Shown here one piece after another: positions 50,654 through 59,840 of a DNA stretch of 64,000 nucleotides (positions are counted from its first letter, which is position 1; each line of letters begins with the position of its first letter). Both the position numbers and the translations under genes were made by a program. The stretch lies in the NCBI RefSeq assembly GCF_042646085.1, contig NZ_JBHRSZ010000002.1, positions 1 through 64,000 on the forward strand, in the 5' to 3' direction. The notes under the pieces are model-generated. The model made no database searches. It was not told the origin of the DNA and saw nothing but the letters and a program-made list of their open reading frames with translations. The DNA is from Litoribrevibacter euphylliae (lineage in GTDB: Bacteria > Pseudomonadota > Gammaproteobacteria > Pseudomonadales > Litoribrevibacteraceae).

Positions 50654-52819
50654 ATGACAACTGAAGCTATCCGTTATGAGATCGACGGAGATAACATCGT
50701 CACCTTAACCATGGACATGCCAGGCCAATCCGCCAACACCATGAATGCCGCTTACCGCGCAGCAATGGATGAAACCGTTGAGCGTCTGCTTAACGAGCAA
50801 GATAAGATTGCAGGCATCATCCTAACCTCGGCGAAAAAGACCTTCTTTGCCGGTGGTGATTTGAACGAGCTGATTCAAGTGACTGAGGAAAATGCCCCTG
50901 AATTCCATAACATGGTTGAAGGCTTAAAACGTCAATTACGTGCCATCGAAACTCTGGGCAAACCTGTAGTCGCAGCCATTAATGGCGCTGCGCTAGGCGG
51001 CGGTTGGGAAATCGCACTGGCTTGTCATCATCGAATCTGTCTGGCCGATGAACGCATCCAACTGGGCTTACCGGAAGTGACCTTAGGTTTATTACCTGGC
51101 GGGGGCGGTATCGCTCGTACGGTGCGCATGCTGGGTCTTGAGAAAGCTTTCCCACTGTTGATTGAAGGCAAGAAACTACGCCCGTCTGCGGCATTAAAAA
51201 TGGGATTAATCCAGGACACCGCAGATTCCATTGACGAGATGATCAGTAAAGCCAAAGCGTGGATCAAGGCCAACCCTAAGAGCCAACAACCGTTCGACGT
51301 GAAAGGCTATAAAATCCCTGGTGGCAATGCCAACAACCCTAAAACCGCACAGATGCTTGCCATCGCACCGTCGATGGTGACCGACAAAACCAAAGGCTGT
51401 TATCCAGCCCCGGAAGCCATTGTGGCAGCCGCTGCGGAAGGCGCTCTCGTAGACTTTGAAACGGCGTGTACGATCGAAAGCCGCTACTTCACACAGTTAG
51501 CGAAAGGCCAAGTTGCCAAGAACATGATCGGCACTTTCTTCTTCCAATTAAATGACGTGAACGCTGGTAAGTCTCGCCCTCAAGGCATCGAGAAAACCAC
51601 CTTCAAGAAAGTCGGCGTTATCGGTGCAGGCATGATGGGTGCAGGCATCGCCTACTCTTCGGCCATTCGTGGTTTAGAGGTCGTGTTGAAAGACGTTTCT
51701 CAAGAAGCAGCGGACAAAGGCAAAGCCTACTCTGACAAGCTTCTGACCAAACAAGTGTCTCGTAAGCGTAAGACCGAAGAACAGAAGCAAGAGATTCTTA
51801 ACCGCATCACAGCAACCGCAGATCATAATGACTTTGCGGGCTGCGATTTAATCATTGAAGCGGTATTCGAAGATCGTGGGCTGAAAGCCAAGGTGACTCA
51901 AGAAGCGGAAAGCGTGTTACCAGAAGGCACCATTATTTCTTCAAATACCTCTACGTTACCAATCACTGGATTGGCTGAAGCGGTTGGCGACCCGACTAAG
52001 TTTGTGGGTCTGCACTTCTTCTCACCAGTCGATAAAATGCCGTTGGTAGAAATCATCAAAGGCGAACAAACCAGTGATGAAACGCTGGCTCACGCTTTCG
52101 ACTTTGTTCAGCAAATCAAGAAGACACCGATTGTAGTGAATGACAGCCGTGGCTTCTTCACGTCTCGTGTATTCGCGACCTATGTGACCGAAGGCGCTGC
52201 GCTGGTCGGTGAAGGCGTAAATCCTCGTCGAATCGATATGGAAGCCACCAAAGCCGGTATGCCGGTTGGGCCATTAACTGTGACTGACGAAGTAACATTG
52301 ACGCTGATGCAGCACATCCGTAACCAAGCCAAAGCAGATATGGAAGCCGGTGAGGGTGACGACATCATTTCATTGGATCACCCTGGCTTCTATGTGGTTG
52401 ATCAGATGGTAAATGAGTTTGATCGTAAAGGTCGTGCCTCTGGTGCCGGTTTCTACGATTATCCGGAAAAAGGCAATAAACACCTATGGCCTGGTTTGAA
52501 AGCGCATTTCTACAAAGAGCAGGGCGATGCGGAGATTTCAAATCAAGACATTCAGGATCGTTTGCTGTACATCCAAGCCATCGAAACCCTGCGCTGCCTG
52601 GATGAAAACGTACTGACCAACATCGCCGACGGCAATATTGGTTCGATCTTTGGTTTAGGCTTCTCACCCGCCATGGGTGGTGCATTGCAGTTCATCAACC
52701 ACGTGGGCACTCGTAAATTTACGGAACGTGCGCGTGAATTGACTAAACGCTTCGGTGAACGCTTTGAGCCACCCGCCTCTTTAGTGAAACTGGCAGAAAC
52801 GGATGAGCCGTTAGTTTAG
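50654..52819 (+). CDS. FadB/FadJ-type multifunctional enoyl-CoA hydratase / 3-hydroxyacyl-CoA dehydrogenase
   Basis: 721 aa. The N-terminal crotonase domain has the two catalytic glutamates (ALGGGWEIALACHHR and LGLPEVTLGLLPGGGG). The NAD-binding dehydrogenase begins near residue 315 (VGVIGAGMMGAGIAYSSAIRG) with the catalytic His in GLHFFSPVDKMPLVEIIKG, and C-terminal 3HCDH domains end with the KRFGERFEPP block. ATG 50654, just behind GGGAGAAAC, is chosen over 50639. It forms the hydratase/dehydrogenase half of a beta-oxidation pair with the upstream thiolase. Confidence 0.92.
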   Translation: MTTEAIRYEIDGDNIVTLTMDMPGQSANTMNAAYRAAMDETVERLLNEQDKIAGIILTSAKKTFFAGGDLNELIQVTEENAPEFHNMVEGLKRQLRAIETLGKPVVAAINGAALGGGWEIALACHHRICLADERIQLGLPEVTLGLLPGGGGIARTVRMLGLEKAFPLLIEGKKLRPSAALKMGLIQDTADSIDEMISKAKAWIKANPKSQQPFDVKGYKIPGGNANNPKTAQMLAIAPSMVTDKTKGCYPAPEAIVAAAAEGALVDFETACTIESRYFTQLAKGQVAKNMIGTFFFQLNDVNAGKSRPQGIEKTTFKKVGVIGAGMMGAGIAYSSAIRGLEVVLKDVSQEAADKGKAYSDKLLTKQVSRKRKTEEQKQEILNRITATADHNDFAGCDLIIEAVFEDRGLKAKVTQEAESVLPEGTIISSNTSTLPITGLAEAVGDPTKFVGLHFFSPVDKMPLVEIIKGEQTSDETLAHAFDFVQQIKKTPIVVNDSRGFFTSRVFATYVTEGAALVGEGVNPRRIDMEATKAGMPVGPLTVTDEVTLTLMQHIRNQAKADMEAGEGDDIISLDHPGFYVVDQMVNEFDRKGRASGAGFYDYPEKGNKHLWPGLKAHFYKEQGDAEISNQDIQDRLLYIQAIETLRCLDENVLTNIADGNIGSIFGLGFSPAMGGALQFINHVGTRKFTERARELTKRFGERFEPPASLVKLAETDEPLV

Positions 52820-52891
52820 ACGGGAGACCGTATACGGGAGACGCTGTAAGTTTATAGTGTTTCCCGTCACGCCATCAGCACGAATTATTTC
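52819..52891. repeat. dispersed intergenic repeat, copy 1
   Basis: GACGGGAGAC, then ACGGGAGACGCTG, then CCATCAGCACGAATT and a TTTC. The same three blocks in the same order recur at 59726-59811. The start (GACGGGA) also pairs with TTTCCCGTC at 52860, so the element may double as terminator of the fadB-type gene. Confidence 0.6.
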
Positions 52892-53043
52892 TCGAAACTC
52901 AACACGCAAAAAACACGTATCTCAAAAAGCGAATTGCTTTATCTGAATGGTTCCTGCTTACAATACATCTCACTGTTCATCAAAACGCCTTCCCTACTCT
53001 TTCCAATTGTCAATACCAATTCTTACGCCCGCCAGTCAATTTT

Positions 53044-53062
53044 TGTAATGATAATACTTCTC
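53044..53062. promoter_or_regulatory. Fur-box-like site before the fpv-like operon
   Basis: TGTAATGATAATACTTCTC matches the 19-bp Fur consensus GATAATGATAATCATTATC at 14 of 19 positions, including an intact TAATGATAAT core. It lies about 70-85 bp before the GTG start of the PepSY gene. Iron repression of the whole operon is inferred. Confidence 0.6.
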
Positions 53063-53129
53063 ATATAGATTATTATTGCGCTCCTTAGCAATCTGCCTAC
53101 AACAAAAATCTATTCAAAAGGAGCGTAAC

Positions 53130-54908
53130 GTGAGTAGTGAGGCTAACGCTGTATTAGATACTGACGTTATTGACCGGCCTGTAACAGACACGCCGAAAAC
53201 GAAGACAAAAGCCAAGCGCAGAAAGAAGAAGATGACGACGCACCGAGCCGCATTTCTGGTGCACAGTTTCATCGGTCTTAAACTGTCTCTGCTGTTCAGT
53301 ATTGTGCTTATCACTGGTGCCATTGCCGTATTTGCAGAAGAAATCGACTGGCTGTTTTACAGTGAAGTTCGCGTCTCTCCTGTCGGAGAGAAATTGAACG
53401 AAGGGGAAGTCTTCGACAAACTTAAGGCCGCAATGCCGGATGTTGGTTTAAGCAACTATATTACGGCCAATGATCGTGAATACTCCGCAGCTCAAGCCTT
53501 GATGACGCTTCCTGAAGGCGGCTTCAAAAAAGTGTGGATTGACCCTTACACCGGTGAGGTACAGGGTGTCACTAACTTCCTAACGGTTGGCGAGTTCTTC
53601 TCTATCCTTCATAAAAACCTGTTCATGCCACTGATTGGTCGCGCTTTAGTAAACGTTTTTGGCGTGCTTTGTTTAATCGGTTTGATCTCCGGCCTGCTAA
53701 GTTACCGGAAATTCTGGCGTGAATTTTTTAAGATGCCTCGTACCAATCGCAATCTACGAGTGTTCTTAGGCGACTTACATAAACTGATTGGCCTATGGTC
53801 ACTATGGTTTGTGTTAATTATCGGGGTATCTGGGAGCTGGTGGTTCTATCAAAACCCACTGGTTCGTTACGATCTTGCCCCTCAGTTCCTGCCAGACCGT
53901 GTTATTGAGCCTCAATTAACACAGCAAGATCTTGAAAAACTGGGGTCAGGAATTCCAACGCCACTAAGTTCGAAAGAGATTGTTGAAGCAGTCAAAGAAC
54001 ACGATCCTGACTTCGTTCCGCACCTGTTGAACCCACCACAACACAATGGCCAGGCATATACTGTACGCGGTACTAAGCATGACTTATTAGTGTCTAAGTG
54101 GAGCAGCAGCTACTACGTTCACCCGTATACAGGTGAAATCATTGGTAAACGTCTGGCGGAAGACTACCCTGCTATCAGTCGCGTTGATTGGTCCATGATC
54201 CCCCTTCATTACGGTACCTGGGGTTATGATGGCATCGGTGATTTCCTGGTTAAGCTGGTTTGGTGCGTATTTGGGTTTGCCATGTCGTTTTTAGCTATCT
54301 CCGGCATGATTATTTTCTATAAGCGCACAAAATCTGCCACTCAGAAATTGCTACCAAAGCAAGGCTTTAAACGAACAGCCAAAAGAAGCTGGTTTGTGAT
54401 GCGTCCTTGGGGCGGCCCTATGGGTGCCTTCAAATACCTGAACTGGTTATTCATCGCTGTCATTCTGATCGGTATCAGTATTGGCTTTAAGCTGCAGTCG
54501 GAAGGTACGTCAGGCTCAGGCTATCAATACAACACCAAGACCATCGGTAACTGGACACTGTCCATGAACGCCACCTTAGGTTTGCTTGAAAAAGACCTCG
54601 ACCCTATTCAACCAGGCCGCTCAACCACCATCAACGTGTTCATCAAAGAAGGTGATCCGTCCGCGATTAAGTTCATGTACATGAAGACACGTAAGCCGCG
54701 TACTATGCGAGCTCCGGGTTCAGTGGTGCATGGGACTGTGGGTAATCAAAATGCCAACTTACCGGTTCCTAAAAAACTGAAAGATAACGCTAAGCTCTGG
54801 GTCACTATTGAAGACTGGGATGGCAATTTTTATCAAGCATCCTGGCCGCTTATGCCAGACGGCAAAGAAACCGTGGATCTACGAACTTTCAATAAAACGG
54901 ACAGTTAA
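53130..54908 (+). CDS. fpvG: PepSY-associated inner-membrane protein, FpvG-like ferric reductase
   Basis: 592 aa with PepSY_TM architecture: a first span near residue 40 (FIGLKLSLLFSIVLITGAIAVFAEEIDWLFY), PepSY-type periplasmic regions (KVWIDPYTGEVQGV, YYVHPYTGEIIGK), three more spans with histidines that could bind haem (FSILHKNLF, LGDLHKLIGLWSLW, IPLHYGTWGYDG) and a C-terminal periplasmic domain. GTG 53130 has AAAGGAGCG upstream. Gene order matches the P. aeruginosa fpv operon, where FpvG reduces ferric iron to release it from pyoverdine in the periplasm. That role is inferred from order and fold. Confidence 0.8.
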   Translation: MSSEANAVLDTDVIDRPVTDTPKTKTKAKRRKKKMTTHRAAFLVHSFIGLKLSLLFSIVLITGAIAVFAEEIDWLFYSEVRVSPVGEKLNEGEVFDKLKAAMPDVGLSNYITANDREYSAAQALMTLPEGGFKKVWIDPYTGEVQGVTNFLTVGEFFSILHKNLFMPLIGRALVNVFGVLCLIGLISGLLSYRKFWREFFKMPRTNRNLRVFLGDLHKLIGLWSLWFVLIIGVSGSWWFYQNPLVRYDLAPQFLPDRVIEPQLTQQDLEKLGSGIPTPLSSKEIVEAVKEHDPDFVPHLLNPPQHNGQAYTVRGTKHDLLVSKWSSSYYVHPYTGEIIGKRLAEDYPAISRVDWSMIPLHYGTWGYDGIGDFLVKLVWCVFGFAMSFLAISGMIIFYKRTKSATQKLLPKQGFKRTAKRSWFVMRPWGGPMGAFKYLNWLFIAVILIGISIGFKLQSEGTSGSGYQYNTKTIGNWTLSMNATLGLLEKDLDPIQPGRSTTINVFIKEGDPSAIKFMYMKTRKPRTMRAPGSVVHGTVGNQNANLPVPKKLKDNAKLWVTIEDWDGNFYQASWPLMPDGKETVDLRTFNKTDS

Positions 54909-54941
54909 CCAAACACCGAGCAAGAATCCCAACACCTATGT

Positions 54942-54976
54942 AAAAAGGCACGCCAACGTTCTGGTGTGCCCTTTTT
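54942..54976 (+). terminator. attenuator-like terminator inside the fpv-like operon
   Basis: AAAAAGGCACGCCA-acgttc-TGGTGTGCCCTTTTT, a good GC stem with a T run, between the PepSY gene and the next gene. It should reduce transcription of the downstream transport genes relative to the reductase, unless they have another promoter. Confidence 0.7.
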
Positions 54977-55014
54977 GATAAGAGACAAACACAAATTTGC
55001 TAAAGGGATGCACT

Positions 55015-55350
55015 ATGAAACCCACCATCAAAACACTAGCAACTTTAATCACGATGTTGACCGTCAGCAGCGTAAGTTATGGCCACTACCCGCTTTTAGA
55101 TTGCCAGTACACCACTGATCAGCAAACCGAGAGTGAAGTCGTGCTTTGCGAAGCCGGTTTCTCCGACCGTTCAAAAGCTCCGAATGTGGTAATGGAAGTC
55201 TTTTCAGAAGACGATGAAGTCTTATCTCAAGGTCACACCGATGATAAAGCCATGTATCAGTTTGATCGTCCGGAAGGCGCGTTCTTTGTGATTATGGATG
55301 CAGGGCCTGGTCACGTCTTAGAAATCTCTGACGAAGACATCATCGAGTAA
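55015..55350 (+). CDS. small exported protein of the fpv-like operon
   Basis: 111 aa with a signal peptide (TLATLITMLTVSSVSYG) and a mature chain HYPLLDCQYTTDQQTESEVVLCEAGFSDRS that looks like a short beta-sandwich, with two cysteines and an acidic tail (EISDEDIIE). By position it corresponds to one of the small FpvH/FpvJ proteins of Pseudomonas; sequence alone does not decide. ATG 55015 is preferred over the in-frame 54997 start as it opens the signal peptide. It overlaps nothing and lies 16 bp before the next gene. Confidence 0.65.
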   Translation: MKPTIKTLATLITMLTVSSVSYGHYPLLDCQYTTDQQTESEVVLCEAGFSDRSKAPNVVMEVFSEDDEVLSQGHTDDKAMYQFDRPEGAFFVIMDAGPGHVLEISDEDIIE

Positions 55351-55366
55351 CTGAACGAGATACTAC

Positions 55367-56026
55367 ATGAGCGACCGCAACACCCAAGCATCACCGACTT
55401 CTTCAGCAGTATGCGTTGAAGAAGTTACCCCCTGGAATGGGAAACTGGAAAATAGATTTGTTTTTCTGACCTTGTGTCTTATGTTCTCGTTGGCCGTTAT
55501 TTTATTGCACTGGCTATACCCGTCTAAAAATACTGAACGGGTTAAAATTCCCAACGAAATACGACAGCAGCTCACCTCATTGAGTAATGCGGCTGAAGAA
55601 ATTTTATTGCTTAAGGAGCTGGAAGGCACTCAGCCCAGCTTGCAAAGTTTGCAAGATATGGGAATAGCCCCTTTCAGCCAGATTCAGTTGGCTTCGATGG
55701 CTGAGCTAGAGTGGTTTCAGAAACCGAATTGCTTTATCGGGTTTGGCCAATTAAACAAAGATGACAACCAATTTCCCGAAAAGTATTTTCAACTGCAGTT
55801 GTCGTTCAAACAAAGCCCTGCCAACTTAACTTCAGCAACGCATGGTCATGACCATAACCAAGCATCTAGCACTGAACAATCTGTTCAGCCTTATTACACC
55901 AGCTGGCGTTTCTTAGAATCCACTGAATTTAAGTCGGTCTTTGAAAATACCGCAAACTCTGAGTGCCATTCGCAAAGCGATGCAGAACCGTGGCATGTAT
56001 TTTCTCTTATGACTGAACAACACTAA
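55367..56026 (+). CDS. DUF6162-like single-span membrane protein, FpvK-like
   Basis: 219 aa with one membrane span near residue 35 (FVFLTLCLMFSLAVILLHWLY), then a periplasmic domain (IRQQLTSLSNAAEEILLLKELEG, PNCFIGFGQLNKDDNQFPEKYFQL). A His-rich loop HGHDHNQ is a likely metal-handling site. Its place between the small exported protein and the first binding protein is that of FpvK. A reductase or iron-release accessory role is inferred. Confidence 0.65.
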   Translation: MSDRNTQASPTSSAVCVEEVTPWNGKLENRFVFLTLCLMFSLAVILLHWLYPSKNTERVKIPNEIRQQLTSLSNAAEEILLLKELEGTQPSLQSLQDMGIAPFSQIQLASMAELEWFQKPNCFIGFGQLNKDDNQFPEKYFQLQLSFKQSPANLTSATHGHDHNQASSTEQSVQPYYTSWRFLESTEFKSVFENTANSECHSQSDAEPWHVFSLMTEQH

Positions 56027-56035
56027 GGACACCCC

Positions 56036-56932
56036 GTGAAACACCTTGCGTTTGATAAACTCTTTCTGATTCCGTTGATGTTGTTGCTGTCACTCTCTTC
56101 ATCTTCTTATGCGAAACAGCTCAATATCGGCATCACCCTTCACCCTTACTACAGTTATGTAAAAAACATCGTAGGGGATAAAGCCACCGTAACCCCTCTT
56201 ATTGAAGCGGGTTTTAACCCTCATTCGTACAAGTTGTCACCTGCAGATTTAAGCCGTTTAAAAGCCATGGACGCCATTGTGGTGAACGGGATTGGTCATG
56301 ATGAATTCGCGATTGAAGTCATCAAAAAACTCAATCTACCTGATCTTACAGTTATCCAATCTAATAATGCCGTTCCGTTAATCGGTAACCCTCAAGGCAC
56401 TAAATTTAACCCACACACCTTTGTAGCGGTTGATGCGGCCATTCGCCAGATTTACACCATTGCCCGTGAACTGGCTAAATTAGACCCGGAAAATGGCAAG
56501 TTCTTTCAAAGAAACGCATTAAAGTACGCGCGTGAACTCAGAGTATTAAAAACCAAAGCGCAACAACAGTTGGCTCAACTGGATTTATCCCATGTCCGTA
56601 TTGCCAGTACCCATAACGCTTATGGTTATCTGCTTCAGGAGTTTGGCATGACGGTATCCGCCGTTATTGAACCAGCTCATGGGGTTTCTCCAAACGCCTC
56701 TCAGTTGCAATCGACCATCGACAAAATCCGTGATGCGAATGTTCAAATTCTTTTCACCGAGTTGAATATGGCAAACCAATACGTGGATGTGATTGAACGT
56801 GAAACCAATACTCAACTGTTCCACTTTTCTCATATGACGTATGGCCAGTACCGCCCCGAGTTAGTGGTGGAGGACATGAGCCACAATTTGGAAACCTTGG
56901 TTAAAGCCGTTCAATACGCGGCCAGTAATTAG
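56036..56932 (+). CDS. fpvC: periplasmic metal-binding protein of the ZnuA family, FpvC-like
   Basis: 298 aa. A signal peptide (LIPLMLLLSLSSSSYA) is followed by a cluster A-I binding fold: ITLHPYYSYVKNIVG, FNPHSYKLSPADLSRLKAMDAIVVNGIGHDEF with metal histidines, FNPHTFVAVDAAI, and STHNAYGYLLQEFG. No long His-rich loop, as in Zn-specific ZnuA, is present, which suits iron or manganese. The start is GTG 56036 with AAGGACACC upstream. It would catch Fe2+ released in the periplasm and hand it to the ABC importer encoded next. Confidence 0.85.
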   Translation: MKHLAFDKLFLIPLMLLLSLSSSSYAKQLNIGITLHPYYSYVKNIVGDKATVTPLIEAGFNPHSYKLSPADLSRLKAMDAIVVNGIGHDEFAIEVIKKLNLPDLTVIQSNNAVPLIGNPQGTKFNPHTFVAVDAAIRQIYTIARELAKLDPENGKFFQRNALKYARELRVLKTKAQQQLAQLDLSHVRIASTHNAYGYLLQEFGMTVSAVIEPAHGVSPNASQLQSTIDKIRDANVQILFTELNMANQYVDVIERETNTQLFHFSHMTYGQYRPELVVEDMSHNLETLVKAVQYAASN

Positions 56933-56949
56933 TCAGGAGAGCCAAGCAA

Positions 56950-57735
56950 ATGATCCCTTCTCTCATCTCAGGCCCAAGCCTTACCTTAGACAATGTTTCC
57001 TTAACCATAGGCAGTCAACGCTTACTGGATGCCATTCACTGTGAATTTGAATCCGGCCAGTGGCACGCAGTGCTCGGGCCAAATGGGGGTGGCAAAAGTA
57101 CGCTACTGAAAACCATTCTTGGCCTGACGCCACACAGCGGCTCAATCAAAGTTAACTGGCCGAAAGAGGCATTAACAGGCGCTAAGTCAAAACGTGGCAA
57201 CATCGGTTATATTCCTCAATTGATGCCGTTTGATGCCAGTTTGCCTATTTCAGTGCGTGATTATCTCTTGATGTCTTTGTCTTCCCGACCGATCTGGTTC
57301 AAACGAAAACTGCCCAAGACCGTCGAAACCGCATTGGAACACATCCAGTTAAAAGATAAATTGGATCGCCGCATCGGAGATCTGTCTGGCGGCGAACGTC
57401 AGCGACTCATGCTAACGACTGCCATGCTACAAAACCCAAGTCTGTTAATTCTGGATGAGCCCATGACCGGGCTCGACAAAACAGGGCAACAGGAAACGCT
57501 GTCCCTACTTAGTAAGTTCCATCAGGCCGGAGGCACCATCGTCATGGTTGAGCACGATTGGAACATCGTAAAAAACCATTGCGATCAGGTGTATTGGATT
57601 GACAGCTCACTCAAACTTAAACAGAGCGCGACTGAATTCTTTGAGCAAGCAGCCAGCTCCAACCAGGAAAAGCAAGGCATCGAGCTGTCACCTTCAATGA
57701 GTCAAACAGCGAATCATCCGCTGATTACCAGCTGA
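56950..57735 (+). CDS. fpvD: metal ABC transporter ATP-binding protein, FpvD-like
   Basis: 261 aa. Walker A GPNGGGKST near residue 45, Q-loop IPQLMPFDASLP, signature LSGGERQRLMLTTAML, Walker B LLILDEPMTGLD and switch histidine in VEHDWNIV. It belongs to the ZnuC/MntB group and lies 17 bp behind the binding-protein gene. The C-terminal 30 residues are Ser/Gln-rich and look dispensable. Confidence 0.9.
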   Translation: MIPSLISGPSLTLDNVSLTIGSQRLLDAIHCEFESGQWHAVLGPNGGGKSTLLKTILGLTPHSGSIKVNWPKEALTGAKSKRGNIGYIPQLMPFDASLPISVRDYLLMSLSSRPIWFKRKLPKTVETALEHIQLKDKLDRRIGDLSGGERQRLMLTTAMLQNPSLLILDEPMTGLDKTGQQETLSLLSKFHQAGGTIVMVEHDWNIVKNHCDQVYWIDSSLKLKQSATEFFEQAASSNQEKQGIELSPSMSQTANHPLITS

Positions 57736-57793
57736 TCGCTCTGTACTTTTTGATTACTAGAAGAATCACCATAAATGTTTGGTTAATAACACT

Positions 57794-58675
57794 ATGAATT
57801 TTGTTTACGACAGTTTTAATCAATGGGTTAACCAAGGTTGGTTACCTGAGATGTTTGGTTACGAGTTTCTAATTAATGCGCTCTTGGCCAGTTTGATGAT
57901 TGGCCCTCTCTTGGGCTTACTGGGCACGTTGGTGGTGGTAAAGCGTCTTGCATTTCTTTCTGAAGCAGTTGGCCACAGCGTATTGACCGGTGTGAGTATC
58001 GGTATTTTATTAGGAGAGCCGGTCGAGTCTCCGTTAATTAGCCTATTCACCTTCTCCATTTTCTTCGCGTTGTTGTTGCAATGGATTAAAGGTCGCTCAA
58101 CCATTCCTTACGATGCCTTAATTGGTGTATTTCTCTCCTTTGCTCTGGCAATGGGAGCAGCCCTACTGCTTTATGTCGCTAAACACGTCAATGCGCACTT
58201 AATTGAACAGGTGATGTTTGGCTCGATCTTAGTCGCCAGTACCAGCGATTTAATCATGCTGGCCATTATCTGCCTAATCGTTGCATTGCTAAGTTATCAA
58301 TACGGAAACCACGCCTATTTGGTCGCGATTTCACCGGAAGTCGCTCATAGCCAGAGAATTAATACCCGCGCCCACGATTACGCATTTGTGATCTTAATCG
58401 CGCTGATTACCGTTGCTTCAGTAAAAATTATTGGTGCCGTTTTAGTAGGCGCCCTGTTGTTGATTCCCGCCGCCAGTGCCCGTTTAGTAGCTACCAATAT
58501 CAAACAACTGTTGATCTTGTCGGTATTATTTTCCAGCAGTGCCTCGGTGCTAGGTGTTCTGATTCCTATGTACGGCCAATGGCCTGTCTCTGCTGGCCCG
58601 GCGATCACCTTATTTGCTTGTGGTTGGTTCCTGATATGTCTGCTAGTACGTCAATTCAGAGGACAAACAGCTTAA
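57794..58675 (+). CDS. fpvE: metal ABC transporter permease, FpvE-like
   Basis: 293 aa, seven to eight spans, with the ABC-3 family blocks LLGTLVVVKRLAFLSEAVGHSVLTGVSIG near the start and VLVGALLLIPAASARLVATN toward the end. ATG 57794 is used; the frame also has a TTG at 57779 without added support. It forms the channel for the metal delivered by the ZnuA-like proteins. Confidence 0.9.
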   Translation: MNFVYDSFNQWVNQGWLPEMFGYEFLINALLASLMIGPLLGLLGTLVVVKRLAFLSEAVGHSVLTGVSIGILLGEPVESPLISLFTFSIFFALLLQWIKGRSTIPYDALIGVFLSFALAMGAALLLYVAKHVNAHLIEQVMFGSILVASTSDLIMLAIICLIVALLSYQYGNHAYLVAISPEVAHSQRINTRAHDYAFVILIALITVASVKIIGAVLVGALLLIPAASARLVATNIKQLLILSVLFSSSASVLGVLIPMYGQWPVSAGPAITLFACGWFLICLLVRQFRGQTA

Positions 58676-58691
58676 CGTTATGGAAGGATTT

Positions 58692-59651
58692 ATGAATAAA
58701 CGATGGTTGCTTTCTACTCTAGTTCCTGCGCTAAAACCTACATTCGCAGCGACAATCATGGCCACTGCCTTGTTATCTTCGGGCTGTCAAAGCCTGACTC
58801 AACAGCCTCAACCAGCAAACTCGGTTGAAGCAGAACATCAGCAAGCCAAACAACAGGTCGTGCTGAAAATAGCTACCATTACCCCAGTGGTCGAGAGCAT
58901 CACTCAATCACTGACCGAGAATACGGAAATAGAACTGGTTTATTTACCTTCTCAGCGTTACAGCATCAAACGTATTCCTGGCTGGTTGAAGAAACAGGAT
59001 CATAATGCCTTTCCGGAAGTAGATGCGGTGGCAGGGATTTCGTCTGTGTGGTCTGAACTGGATGCTTACCCATCATTTCGTTTGCAGAACATTCAGGTCG
59101 TACCAATCGACCTGGCACACGCCTTGGTTCCTGGTGGGGAGCGTGTCGCCATCACTCAGCAAGACAACTCCCTTGAAGCGCAAACACCCAGTTACTTCTG
59201 GTTAAACCCATCAAACGCATTAATCATGGTGGGCATTTTAAGCCGGGATCTAAAAGCGTTAATCAACCAGATGCCCTACTCGCCTGAAACCCGAGATACG
59301 CTCATCAGCACCATCAATCTGAACCAAGCCAATATCAACACATCGTTGCGTGAGTTTCAGGTCGCCTTAGATCAAACCTTAATGGATCAGGGGTTTATGC
59401 AAGTAACGACCGACAAACCAGAGCTGAATGAATTATTAGCCGCAACGCTTCTACCTGACGTATCCTTGGAAGAAGCCAAACAGGGGGACTTCCCGACGCT
59501 CCTAATCACCAGCCGAAAGACCTCTCATAAAAGCTACCGAACCCTTCCTTCACACATCAAGGTTTGGAGCATTGATGATTTTGGCAAAGTGAAACCTGGC
59601 TCTTTTTCCGAGCGCTGGGCTAATACCTTGAAAAGTCTTAATACGATTTGA
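58692..59651 (+). CDS. fpvF: ZnuA-like lipoprotein, FpvF-like second binding protein
   Basis: 319 aa. An N-terminal lipoprotein signal with lipobox LLSSGC, a Gln-rich linker, then a diverged ZnuA fold (IATITPVVESITQSLTENTEIELVYLPSQRYSIKRIPGWL). The usual metal histidines are mostly lost (for example the NPHSY block reads SQRYSIKR), so it may bind chelator or scaffold rather than free metal, as FpvF does with FpvC. ATG 58692 has AAGGATTT upstream and is preferred over 58680. Last gene of the operon. Confidence 0.75.
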   Translation: MNKRWLLSTLVPALKPTFAATIMATALLSSGCQSLTQQPQPANSVEAEHQQAKQQVVLKIATITPVVESITQSLTENTEIELVYLPSQRYSIKRIPGWLKKQDHNAFPEVDAVAGISSVWSELDAYPSFRLQNIQVVPIDLAHALVPGGERVAITQQDNSLEAQTPSYFWLNPSNALIMVGILSRDLKALINQMPYSPETRDTLISTINLNQANINTSLREFQVALDQTLMDQGFMQVTTDKPELNELLAATLLPDVSLEEAKQGDFPTLLITSRKTSHKSYRTLPSHIKVWSIDDFGKVKPGSFSERWANTLKSLNTI

Positions 59652-59725
59652 TAGTGAAAAACTAAAGAGCCTCTGAAGATGCCCGGCATTAGCAGAGACG
59701 AATGCGCTGTTGGCTTAGCTCGCTG

Positions 59726-59811
59726 GACGGGAGACGGGAGACGCTGGAAACTTTTGCAGCATCTTCCTAGGTGATACCAAATTTTTCAGCACCATCAGCA
59801 CGAATTGTTTC
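59726..59811. repeat. dispersed intergenic repeat, copy 2
   Basis: Same block order as 52819-52891 (GACGGGAGAC, ACGGGAGACGCTG, CCATCAGCACGAATT). CTGGACGGGAGA here is also complementary to TCTCCCGTCCAG at 59845-59857, the last codons of the DUF523 gene. Confidence 0.6.
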
Positions 59812-59840
59812 GATACCGCTAGCTAACGCTCTCTAACGTC

